NCBI GenBank assembly: GCA_023974075.1
Contig: JAMFTG010000336.1
Coordinates: 231,598 to 295,597, forward strand
Direction: 5' to 3'
DNA length: 64,000 nt
Source: Chaenocephalus aceratus
Taxonomy: Eukaryota; Chordata; Actinopteri; Perciformes; Channichthyidae
Below, in pieces: positions 1-14,639 of this stretch. Within the stretch, counting starts at the first letter, position 1. Every line of letters starts with the position of its first letter. The translations under genes and the position numbers were made by a program. The notes beneath the pieces were generated by a model that had not been told where the DNA came from, ran no database searches, and worked only from the letters and a program-made list of their open reading frames with translations.

Positions 1-3944
<3,944 letters not shown>

Positions 3945-4102
3945 GGTGTCCGAGAGAGAGAGAGGAGAGGCTTCCTGTGTGCTCCGCTCTGCAACAAGAG
4001 GTGACTCTGAGTGCGGAAAGCCGGTCAGGGGGAAGCGTTTTGAAGGGCATCCAGAGCAGATATCCAACATGCCCCTCCTACTAGAGACACTCTATATCCA
4101 GG

Positions 4103-4148
4103 TCACACACACACACACACACCACACACCACACACACCACACACACA

Positions 4149-4196
<48 letters not shown>
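4103..4196. repeat. (AC)n/(CACCA) microsatellite upstream of gpi
   Basis: About 94 bases of AC repeat with occasional CC breaks, 160 bases upstream of the gpi start codon. It would lie in or near the gpi promoter or 5'UTR. Confidence 0.95.
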
Positions 4197-4199
<3 letters not shown>

Positions 4200-4317
4200 C
4201 TACAGGGGTAAAGTGTAGGCTGAGTGAAAGCCGCAGCACAGTGACACACTCAGACAGTACAGACAATTCATAATACTGTTGATCTCATTGTTAATCCTTA
4301 TAATAATAATAATAAAT

Positions 4318-4385
4318 ACAATTAAAGCTTTATTTATATAGCACTTTTCACACAACTCATGCAGCTCAAAGTGCTTTACAAAATG
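4318..4385. repeat. Common fish interspersed repeat fragment (tatatagcac...caaagtgctttaca type)
   Basis: The tttatatagcactttt ... tcaaagtgctttaca pair forms a short stem. It matches the same motif at 49226-49322 and 55698-55760. It is probably a retroelement tail; the exact family is not assigned. Confidence 0.55.
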
Positions 4386-5850
4386 ACACAACACAAGTTA
4401 AACACAAACAGCAAGAATTCCCCTCAGATTATTTGTTCAGAACTTTAAAAGGTACATGTAGCAAAATATCACGTATCGACTATCAATATTAGAAGTAGTC
4501 GTGATTCGATATGTCATGCATACATAATATTCCAACACAGGCTTCCAAGACTCAACACCATTTTCCATTTCTTTGTAGTGAACTTAAAAGCATCACAATT
4601 ATATACAATTCTTTAAATCATTAAATCACCAAAACATGTATCACTTACGCTACAGACAACAGAGTATTAAGTATTCTCCAATGCATTAGATATCAACATT
4701 TTAATGCTTTTAAACCATCCTGATGAACCCACTCAATAAAAACATACTGTTGTATCATGAAGCAAGTGCGCAGCCTAGTGGACGTTTTAAAAGTCCGAAG
4801 TGCTAGGTGTAATACTCTTTATCAAACGTTAGGGGGCGAGAAAAGCTAAGCCGTAACTAAAATAAATTTTAAGGCTCTGTCCACAGTCTGAATAAAGGAA
4901 GGTATTATCAGGGTGGTGAATCCAAAATAACAGGAACAACAATTTTGACCAAAGATGTACAACGAAGAAATCTGAATGGATTCATTAAACATTTTTCATT
5001 TAAAAAACAAGGCAGCTTTCAGAGGAAAGTTCAATACATGCAGGAGTAGAAGTGAAAAGCAAACTCCAGACATTTCCAATACATCATCCTACATTACCGA
5101 CATATATAAAAACCGGTTTGATAACTGGTTCATCTTTGAATGACATTCTTCCATGCAAGAATAGAAGACAATGCAGGTTTTTTTAGCCTCTCAAATATGG
5201 GAGTGTCCTGATTGTTTTCTGATATCCATCATAATAAAGTGAATACATTTGTAGTTTGGCCTTTAACGAACTGAGAAGGACTTGTTTCACCATTTCTATT
5301 GTGTAAACCAATCGATTAGTCGGCTCCAGGAAATATTCAGTAGATTAATCATTATGAAATACATTTTATTTGCAGCTCTAAAGAAAAGTAGAATATGTTT
5401 AATTTCATCACGGCAACCTTTTTACCTTTGATACTTATGTAGCTTACTATATGATATGTGTTCACAATATATTTAATCGTATTTATACACAGGTTAACAT
5501 TGTACAGTAGATATATGAAACACTTTACTAATTGGATGACTAAAAATGCAAAAATGTAAGATTCAAGTTTTAAAATCCCACCATTTGTACCTGTGGTTCT
5601 ACTGTACACTTGGATTTATATACTGTCTGTAGTATATTCATATTTATTCTGTCTATACTGTATTATACTGTATTTTTGTACCTGATATATAGTGTTTTAA
5701 TTTCTACTATACTGTCCATAGTGTAAATACTGTCAGATGTATATATTTACATTATACCATGAATAACACTGCACTTTCTGCTTGTTTTGCACTTCTGGTC
5801 TTCTTATCTTAGTACTAAGACAATGACAACGTTGAATCTAACTGTGTGTA
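4386..5850. other. AT-rich intergenic stretch between gpi and the candidate garre1 promoter
   Basis: No reading frame with coding character, splice-bounded exon or tandem repeat was recognised. It is AT-rich, with scattered fragments that may be old transposon sequence. Confidence 0.6.
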
Positions 5851-5856
5851 AATAGT

Positions 5857-6123
5857 TTTGGTTTTATTGTGAAGGTCTCACCGGAAGTGCTTGTTTTTAT
5901 CGACGTATCCTTAACTTTTTTCAAATTTGCATAGCTGAACATGCACAAATATACATTTTAAAATAATTTCTACCGGTGATTTTTAGTGTAAACGTTGATT
6001 TATATTTTGTATTTTGGTTTTATTATGAAGGTCTCACCGGAAGTCAGTGTTTGTATTGCCGCATCTTAACGGTGGTCACACAGACAGGGGATTCGCTGTC
6101 AGGAGGGTGGATGCCTAGAGATG
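5857..6123 (+). promoter_or_regulatory. Candidate garre1 promoter with duplicated ETS-like module and possible first noncoding exon
   Basis: Two diverged copies of a roughly 60-base module (about 5857-5916 and 6007-6070) share ttttggttttatt and aaggtctcaccggaagt, followed by tatc/catc and ttaac. CCGGAAGT is the classical ETS/GABP core of CpG-type promoters. Sequence downstream is CG-richer, and a consensus donor (agatg|gtgagc at 6124) could end a noncoding first exon of garre1. No TATA box is obvious. The promoter role and exon are inferred from motifs and position only. Confidence 0.35.
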
Positions 6124-7374
6124 GTGAGCGATGTGGTCATTAACTTAACGCGTAAAATACATATTTTAATGTTTTTCTGAAGCTGCTTTGTTCCATCTGG
6201 TGTCACGGTAGTGCTGCATATTGTTGGCTTTTAACGGAGCACCACTGGCCCGTTAATATTTTCCCCGGGCGCTTAAAATCGTGTCGCAGAGGGCTAGCTA
6301 GGTAGCTAACGTTAGCATCGCTTAGCTATGTGGCTAGCCCCAGTGTGTCCAATATCGGACGCACCTCACTCGGACATGCACATTTATATTTTTCTTCACA
6401 TTTTGAAATCTTAAAACCCCCCCATTAACAGTCATGCACATGTTTTGTAGCGTAGGGTTACAAATGCATGTGACATTTTGGTGCATTCATAAACTGAAGT
6501 TTGGTATACAAACCCAATGGGATGTTTAATGCTAATGAAGCGCATCCGCCTATGCTAGCGGAGGAGGGGCGATTGGCGGTATCGGTTATTTCTGTTTTCC
6601 TTGCCACTGGTTGGTATCACTGGGCGATGCTTCAGGTTTGATGCCTGTCTTTTGACCACGGATAGCTTTGACAATGCAGGTAAGATACAGGTGTTATTAG
6701 GCTCTAATTTCAGCATCGGTTTGACTGCTTGTCCGATAATGGACTTGGGCGTTCTTGGTTGTGAGTTGCAGTCGGTATTTGTCAACCGAACATGAAAAAT
6801 AGGTTAACGTGAGACGAACTGGCGACAAACGGTGTTTTTTTTTGCAGCTTGCATAGCAGTGACATGTATATCCGAGGTTTGCTGACAATATTAATAGCTT
6901 CCAGAGAAAGTGCACTGGCGTGATAGCTAACGAGCGAGTGTCTGGTTCTGTGTAGCCGGAGGGCACTTGTGTCAAAGTCGGGTATGCAGCGGAGCCAGGA
7001 TACCCCGCTATCTACCGTGTGGGGCCGTGTCTACATTTGCCGTGTTCATACACTGTTGCAGATGAAGCCTGTCCGGGGAAACTGCACGGAGGGCGTTAAA
7101 AGGCCGTATTAATAGCTGCGACATAGTGTTCCCATGACTTGGGCCATGTCATCCCGGAGAGTTTCGATGAAACCGGCAAACTGCGCTTGCGGGGATTCTG
7201 TTACACCTTCCTGCTAAATAGTGATCGGGGTTTTAAAATAATCCCTTGGCAAGTACACAACTAACCAACTAGTTACCTGCCCCCTTCAAAGTTGCAATAT
7301 TAACTGTTTCGCATGTGCAATAGTATCCAACTTACCCAACAGTAACAATTACATAGGTTTTGTAATCTTATCTA

Positions 7375-7513
7375 CAGAGGTGTAAAGTAACTAAGTATTT
7401 TATTACTCAAGTACAATGTTGAGGGGCTGTTACTCTACTATTATAGTACTAGTTCTCCACACACTCAGTAAACACAATTCTACATTTACATCTGAGTACT
7501 TCTTCCACCTCTG
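7375..7513. mobile_element. Short hAT-type MITE (cagaggtg family)
   Basis: The left end is cagaggtgtaaagtaac; the right end is the inverted form, acttcttccacctctg. Flanks cttatcta and cttctctc match at 6 of 8. The interior is the tactcaagtac/gagtact-rich sequence shared with the element that hosts the array at 39340-40220. Confidence 0.65.
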
Positions 7514-8275
7514 CTTCTCTCTTGGCATTTCACAGAAACAAGTGATCAGAAAGGGTTTCTTATGAATGTTTGGTTCATGCCGCAGAATGTCTAGGAACTA
7601 TTTATGTTATCTATTTCTATAGAATCGCAATCTAAGAATGCAAAGCAGTCATTTACACAAACACAGTGGCGTTGTCTAGTTTCGACAATACAGAGGTTTG
7701 TGTGTGTTGCCTCGCCTCGCTTCATGACTGCAGGCGAGGGACCCGTGTTTTGACATCATGTGGAAAGTGTTTCCTGTTTTAATCACTTTGAACTAAAGTA
7801 GAAGTAGCCATTTAGTTTGGATTTGATCATAAAGAACAAGGACATTACTCCTATTCAGTCACAGATGTGTTTTTTCTTCCTCGATGCATTTGGATGTCTT
7901 CATGAAAAGTTATCGAGTTTTATGATAAGCAGCCCGTCTGTTTTCTGGTCAGCTTCCATCGTCATTAAATCATCCAATTTACGGAGGGATGCTTTTTATA
8001 ACAAAATGGGCAAATCATATTTCTCTAGGGGCTTAAATACTTTCTAATATAATTGAGATGGTGACGTGTTGAGGAGAAGGACAGGAAAGTCAAGGATATT
8101 CTTAACATTTAGATTAGTCAAAAGATGTCTGTGTTGTTTTCAATTATAAGATCATATGGATGTATAAGTGGACCTGATGTAGTTCTGTCTGACATTAAAG
8201 GTCCCGATGATCCTGTTTCTCATCAATATTATAGATCTCATATATACACAGAACATGTCAATGAAGCAGTGTTTC

Positions 8276-9100
8276 CGCCAGACAAGGGCTGAGGGCAGGG
8301 CTTTTCCCCATCCTCCCGGAACCGTCCCGAAATTAATGTAGACCGCCCCGAATTTAAAATGTTAGTTTTTCTACATTATCATTATTTAAAATCATTCAAA
8401 GTGCCTTTAACATAAATAAAACATCATATAAATCATTAGATGGTAATTCATCAACCTTTTTATTTGAGTAATCATTCAATCACAGAAACAAAGGCCAACT
8501 ATATTTAAACAAACACACAAAAGAGAAAATTACTCCAATATTGAATCTAATCAATCTAATCAAGATCCACACTGTCCTGAAGACAGAACCCAGAGTAAAC
8601 CGCTAACAGGATGACAGTCTGTCAGTCAGGAGACCTTTACAAACGGCCCGCCCCCTCGCACACAGACGGGAGAGAGAGATCTCGTCTGGATTTGAAAGCT
8701 CGAAAATACATCACAGACGCATGTTGTAGTCTTATTGCATATTAGAAACGGAGTTGGTGAAACTAACACTGCGATATAATGTGTATGTAGCAATAATACA
8801 TATGACATATTTTTTAAATGTCTCCAGTACCGATAACAAGTCCGATAACGTCGGGGCTTAACGTTACCACTGTCTTTAATAATTCCGGCCCGGGGCCCGT
8901 TTAATACCGGGGCTCGGTACCCATCCCTACATGGGGAGAGGCGCAGCATATTGCTAAGGACTGAATACGATGGAGGGTTCTCTTCTCAGCCTTATCACCC
9001 AAAGGGGATGAAGAGGAGTAAGTAAATAAAGAGGCCGGCGCTCCAGGGTCTGGTTCTGCTGTGCGTTTTTGTGATGTAACGGTAAAACATTTCAGAATTC
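8276..9100. mobile_element. Degraded DNA-transposon remnants
   Basis: Sequence near 8276 (gtttccgccagacaaggg) resembles the left end of the hAT element at 23558-23768. A second terminus, ggtacccatcccta, at about 8918-8931 is the inverted form of a tagggatgggtacc hAT end. Matching opposite ends were not found, so limits are approximate. Confidence 0.4.
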
Positions 9101-9155
9101 CTCCACGGGATGCCATTGTACATCACTCAACCCGCGAAATACACACACTCGGTAC

Positions 9156-9980
9156 TAGAGATGATCCGATCACGTGATCGGGGATCGGAGCCGATCACGT
9201 GATTTTCAAAAGATCGGAATCGGGAGAAAAAAATCGGGAATCGGGAAAAAATTATTATTATTATTTTTTTATATATAACATATTTTTATTATTTTATTTA
9301 ATGTTACAAAAAAAAATGACCATGTTCACGTCTTAAAGTCATCCTGAGTTCTTAGTTTTGGTTAAAAATGACACAACATCATGTATGTGTTGCTTCTGTT
9401 GGGCTTGTTTTCAGACCTGGTTGCTTATTCCTCTCAAAGCTGGCAACAGAGTGGGCGCAGTGTCTAATAGTAGCAGCAAGCTAACGAGAGGCTACGTTCA
9501 GCTGGTGACTCGGGAGTCGGACGGAGGAGAAAATGTCAGGAGTTTGGAAGTATTATAAATTTGAAAGCGAAGGCAGTGTAACAGCCAGATGCAATGTTTG
9601 CAAGGCGGAGGTTCCGCACGGTGGAAAGAACAGAGCTACGTTCAACACGACCAATCTAATACGCTACCTGAGAAACAAACACCAACAACAACACGAGGAG
9701 TACACAGCGGCCACTCGGGTAACGGCACTGAAGCAACCGACACTTTCAGAGGCTTTTAAAAGGAAAGAGAAACTGCCCCAGAACAGTGAAAAGGCCAACA
9801 CAATAACAGCCAAGATAGCTGAATTCATCGCGTTGGATGACCAGCCGTTATCTGTTACCTTTTTTCTCTCTTAATGCATTGCATAAAGATCGGATCGGGA
9901 AAAATCGGTATCGGCAGATTGTCAAAATCAAATGATCGGAATCGGATCGGGAGCAAAAAAAGGTGATCGGGACATCCCTA
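9156..9980 (+). mobile_element. Internally deleted hAT transposon retaining a BED-finger exon
   Basis: The left end is tagagatgatccgatca; the inverted right end reads tagggatgtcccgatca. The flanking 8-base duplication is ctcggtac (9148-9155) and ctcagtac (9981-9988), 7 of 8 identical. Subterminal gatcgg motifs are repeated at both ends, as in hAT transposase-binding regions. At 825 bp it is far shorter than an autonomous hAT element, and the catalytic RNase-H-like and dimerisation domains are absent. Confidence 0.88.
9533..9874 (+). pseudogene. N-terminal fragment of a hAT transposase (BED zinc finger)
   Basis: A 113-residue open frame that starts MSGVWKYYKFESEGSVTARC. Cys20 and Cys23 (CNVC) with His50 and His54 (KHQQQH) fit a BED finger, C-x2-C-x26-H-x3-H. 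The conserved FNTTNLIRYLR stretch lies just before the histidines. BED fingers bind the transposon ends. After about residue 60 the frame continues through linker-like sequence (TALKQPTLSEAF) and runs into the terminal repeat, so the catalytic core is deleted. It could make a DNA-binding-only protein; expression is unknown. Confidence 0.8.
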
Positions 9981-10092
9981 CTCAGTACATAGCTAGACCC
10001 GCGAATTTGCGGGCCAGGAATTCGCGGGCACAGCCAGCTGGCTGACAGAGAGAATCTTTGTTCCTGAAACTTTCAGAGTCTCTTTCCACAGA

Positions 10093-10390
10093 GGGGACAC
10101 ATGTTGATGTAGAAGAGACATGGAGAAGAGGGGACACATGTTGATGTAGAAGAGACATGGAGAAGAGGGGACACATGTTGATGTAGAAGAGACATGGAGA
10201 AGAGGGGACACATGTTGATGTAGAAGAGACATGGAGAAGAGGGGACACATGTTGATGTAGAAGAGACATGAAGAAGAGGGGACACATGTTGATGTAGAAG
10301 AGACATGGAGAAGGGGACACATGTTGATGTAGAAGAGACATGAAGAAGAGGGGACACATGTTGATGTAGAAGAGACATGGAGAAGTGGAC
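10093..10390. repeat. 36-37 bp minisatellite, array B (about 8 copies)
   Basis: Same unit and orientation as array A. On the left it is bordered by a segment (10050-10092) that is the inverted counterpart of 33261-33304. On the right it passes into aagtggactttgcacaatag then aggacc, which matches the terminal part of the parental element (compare aaagtgcattttgcgagata at 45064-45083). Confidence 0.95.
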
Positions 10391-10613
10391 TTTGCACAAT
10401 AGAGGACCTTTAACACACATACCGAGTTACTTCAGACTTGGAAGGAGGCGTTTGTTTTGAGGTCGTTCCCTCTTTGTCGAGTTGCCGGCTCGTCCAGCTT
10501 CCACTGAACCTACGTGTTGACATCTGCCACAGCTGTGTCTCTATAGAAATACGTGCTTTGCTCGGCAGAATTCCTGTCTGTGTTTCTTTACAATGGCTAA
10601 TTCTCCCCAGAGC

Positions 10614-10706
10614 GGCTGCATGCTCATCCCCGTACGTGCACTAAGGCTGCATGCTCATCCCCGTACGTGCACTAAGGCTGCATGCTCATCCCCGTACGTG
10701 CACTCA
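10614..10706. repeat. 31-bp tandem repeat, 3 copies
   Basis: The unit gctgcatgctcatccccgta then cgtgcact(a/c)a(g/a)g is repeated three times almost perfectly. Function unknown. Confidence 0.9.
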
Positions 10707-10879
10707 GGCTGCAGTCGTCTCGCTTGTTCTTGTTGTGAACACGTGACCAGGAGGTCCTTAGTCTAACATTGACTCCGGATGCATGTGAGAGGAAGTCGAC
10801 ATACAGTCACAAGATTACTGTTTGCACTCGCCTCGGGTGGAGGACAGTCCTCGGCTTCACTGTCCTGTCTCCCTTCAGC

Positions 10880-10952
10880 AAAGAAGCTTTCTGAGGTTTC
10901 TCCGGCTGCACAGTTAAACAGATTTACCGAGACGTTTCTTCCGGGGAAGCTG
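10880..10952 (+). other. Possible alternative noncoding first exon of garre1 (donor only)
   Basis: A strong 5' splice consensus aagctg|gtgagt lies at 10953. It follows a moderately GC-rich stretch without a clear acceptor, as expected for a first exon. There is no coding evidence. It competes with the candidate ending at 6123. Confidence 0.2.
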
Positions 10953-11142
10953 GTGAGTTAACCCGAGCTATAGTATTCGTAGTTCATAGGAACTTTTTCT
11001 GTGTTTACTTTCTTATCTGAAACAGATTTGGATTCGTTAAGAGGTTTTTTTTTAAGTATTTCTCTCGGGCTACTTTGTCTTTGAAGTTTGAGCTGTCCCT
11101 CTCGAGATAATTTCAAAGCAACAACAGGTGTTACAAGAGGGA

Positions 11143-11235
11143 AGCTAAATGTTACCTGTGGTTTGTGGCTTTGACTAGGCAGCACCTGTATGGTGCTGCC
11201 TAGTCAAAGCCACAAACCACAGGTAACATTTAGCT
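11143..11235. repeat. Perfect inverted repeat: 43-base arms, 7-base loop
   Basis: The left arm 11143-11185 and right arm 11193-11235 are exact reverse complements; the loop is ctgtatg (11186-11192). It is bounded on the right by an A-rich run. No terminal-repeat signature or target duplication was recognised around it. In RNA it would fold into an uninterrupted 43-bp duplex. Confidence 0.97.
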
Positions 11236-11239
11236 ATAA

Positions 11240-13310
11240 AAAAAAAAAAGCTATAAAAATATATATACACACTATTTTTATGGCTTGGTTACACTAACTT
11301 TAGCCACATCAGGAATACCACAACACTTCGGTGACGCTAACGTTCCTGGCACGGCTCAAACATAAGCTTGATAGTAACTCAATTCAATCAAATGGTATTT
11401 TTGTTGTATAGATGTAGTCTTGTTGGCACGACAACCTAGTCAAAGTGTTTATCATCGGTGTTAATGCTGTCGCTGGATGCTTTCACTTTTAAATGGGTGT
11501 TTTCTTTGTGCCACTGAATCCTTGTGATAGATTTTTTACTGTGTAACACTTGGGGAACATTGGCTCAGAGAAGTGAGTGTGCTATAATCCCTGACAGCAT
11601 CACTTTTTAGTAGAATATTTTTGTCATACAAAGACCATATCAAGTCCCCATTATGACAGACGCTATGACAACCAACTATGATCTACGAGCTGACACGAAT
11701 TGGATGGTTTGTTTGCAGTTCCCTCTTCGTGTTGGATAATATCCACCTCCGACACGTTCATCCGGCCCATGCATCGGAGAGTTGTTTGTATTGTGTGACC
11801 GGATTCTCATCTGAATGCACAAAGCCAACAGCACTATTTGCACGGTTGTGTGGCAGCAGCCGGATGTCTGCCGTTCATATATATAATATATATGCTGCTT
11901 ATTTTCTGCACTTGAACCGAACAGGCTGATTTCTTGGAACAGTCGTAGAAGTTATTTGAGGAAGCAGCAGGGAGGTTTACAGGTATCGGGGGTCTGGGAC
12001 ATGTCCTCTTGTCTCCAGGGTAACCAGTATAGACTTAGTTTGTGGTCATCAGCTATTCGCCAAAGCTCGAGCACGAGAGATGATATAGAACACAAGAATC
12101 AAGGCTCTCGTGTAATGTGATATTTATCTTTATAAATCCCCGCAGGAAATATTTAGCTTGTACTTTTCCACGAGGAGGTTGGGAGTCATGGTTCGGCTAC
12201 GAAACAATGAAATGGTGGAGCTGATTTGATATGTTGTTCAAGGGCACGAGGCTTCAACCAGGCTCTACTGTTTAAATAGTACGCTTCATTACTCAACCAC
12301 GTTGCTATGTCCTGTTGTTATTACGCCTGTCAACAGATTCTACTACTCTGTGCCGTAAAGGAGAACGTTCTTCTCTTCTGTGCATTAGGTTGTTTCTGTT
12401 GCTTCAGCTTTGAGCACCGTTTGACTCGGTTTTATGTGACCGACCCTGACTTCCGTGGCACCTCCATATCCCGTCTCATTGTGCCTGGATGTGAACGTAT
12501 ACATTCGTAGTCTTGGTCATGGCTAAAAATACAGCACGCTGTGGCTTGCATGCTTCACGACCTGCAACCTCTGTATATAGCAGGCTCAATATAGGCTGAG
12601 GGAAGCGTTTTCATCCCCGCAGGTTGCCACCAGGCTTTCATGAATGGAGCCGACGTCAGAGCCTTTCATCAGAGCTCTCACTTGTTGATGCCCACCGGTT
12701 GGGCGCACTAAACACACGCTATTGTATTCTGGAGAGGATATCTGAGCTAATTCTGTTTGCCATCAGCTGAACACAAAGGCATGTGGAAAGACTGGTAGGG
12801 GACATTTATTTGCTTTCATGTTCCCATTTAGAAGTCCGTTTTTGTCTGAATACCTCTGGTGACACAAAAGTTAATTAGTTTAATTATTTGTTAGGATGTT
12901 TGGAAGTTTAAACGAATAACACATGCATGAAATGTGTGTTTGCATATGCGACACAGACCCGCAAGTTTGTCCTTTGTTAGAGTGGCGAGTCTGCTATTTT
13001 TATTGAAGCCATAAGCTACTTACAATGTGTGTTATGACGGCACAGGTTAGCCTAATATCACCCACTGCATCAGCCTCTCCACGGAGCAGTAGATGCCAGG
13101 AAGGTGTGGAACAAGGTTGTTGGATATTGGGATAACAATTTGATATATAAAACAGACCTTTCTGCTGCTTTCAGTATCATTCTTAAATTTAATTAATTTA
13201 AAGAAAATGGAAGTAAATTGTCTAAAACATTCTTCATTGAACAAAACAAACACCAACGGCATCAATAAAAAGAAGGGACGTTACATTTTGAAGTGCAGTT
13301 TTCTACTAAC
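11240..13310. other. Putative garre1 intron 1 / upstream DNA, no recognised feature
   Basis: About 2 kb of mixed composition with no coding-like frame, clear transposon ends or tandem arrays that I could support. Confidence 0.5.
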
Positions 13311-13319
13311 TCTCTTTAA

Positions 13320-14042
13320 TAGAGATGGATATCGAGAACCGGTACCAAGTCAGTACCGGTACCTGATTGGACGGTATCGGTATACCGTTAAGCCGCTGGA
13401 CAAACGGTGCTGCTATCGGTATATGAGTAGTACCACTCTGATTGGCCACTGTGAATGCCGTCATCTCCCGGGGGGGGGGGGGGCACACACAGACGCAACA
13501 TCTTGCTAGAAACAGCGTCTCAAGGCTTCTTAACATTTAACAACCTATTAATGATGCATAGCATAGCCACTTAACGGGAAGAAACTCGGCGAACACGGAA
13601 CAGAAGTCCAACGCCAAGAGTCTAAATCAACACTTAACGGGCTAACGGCTACTTTAGCACATAACTGGCAAAAGCGATCTTTGCTACGTCATTTTAAACG
13701 GTTAATCCAATGTCTCTGTGTGACTTTAAAATGATTACTGATAATCCATCCTTACAATTATAAATAATAAACGGATTGTAATGGTTTACGAGGTCTCTTT
13801 TTAACTGAATAATGGTCATGTCTAATTACCGCCCCCCTTCCAGAGACGCACTCATACCTGCTTGGTAGGACATTGAAAACGTTACATTAAATAATAAATA
13901 CAAATAAATTACAATAAAACTGTTGTTTAATCTTCACATCTTGTAATCACGTCTATAATTTTGAGCACCAAATTATTGAAAAGTATCGAAAGAGTATCGA
14001 AAAATACCGGTATCGATAAAATCCTAACGATACCTATCCCTA
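13320..14042. mobile_element. Non-autonomous hAT element
   Basis: The left end is tagagatggatatcg; the inverted right end reads tagggataggtatcg. Flanking duplications ctctttaa (13312-13319) and ctcttcaa (14043-14050) match at 7 of 8. Both ends carry repeated ggtatcg-type subterminal motifs. There is no transposase frame. Confidence 0.85.
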
Positions 14043-14639
14043 CTCTTCAACCAACTCAAAAGTCTCTTGCGACATGTGTATTGATTTGTTTACGTTGACA
14101 TTGCGATGATATAAAAAATATGTATATTTTTGAGCGCTGACGTTGTTTTCCTACTTGCTCAACAAGAGTTTCACTACTTCTTTAGAACGTGTAGAAACTA
14201 AAAATCTAGCAGACTTGTCCCCGATTTCACAGGAAAGTATATCTGCACCGCAGCGTATCAAAATAAACATAATGTTAGTCCCACACGTTGGAACACATGG
14301 CGACCACAGCAGCGCAAGTCGTGGGAAGAAAACCAAACATTACTCTCAAACCACCGAAACCTGCAGCTGCCGAGAAAACAATTCCAGGAGAAACCCTATA
14401 GGGACGGCAGCAAATCTATTCCTGCAGTTAATATTAAACGCCAGCCAAGGCCTTTATTTTTTCTCTTCCTCTCACAAAGTCATGCCGCTGCACGTGTGTG
14501 TTCTTCCGTGCGCTGGTATGAGGAGACCACAATACCCCCCTTGTGTCCTGAGAGGAGCCTGGCTCAGCTCCTGTCCCACAGTTGCTCACAGCACTTGTCC
14601 TGTCATTTGGGCTGACCCTTCCCGACCTGTCTGCTGACT

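Noticed and set aside
14143..14637. 164-codon plus-strand frame
   Set aside because: Composition is not protein-like, no domain, and it overlaps the edge of transposon-rich sequence.
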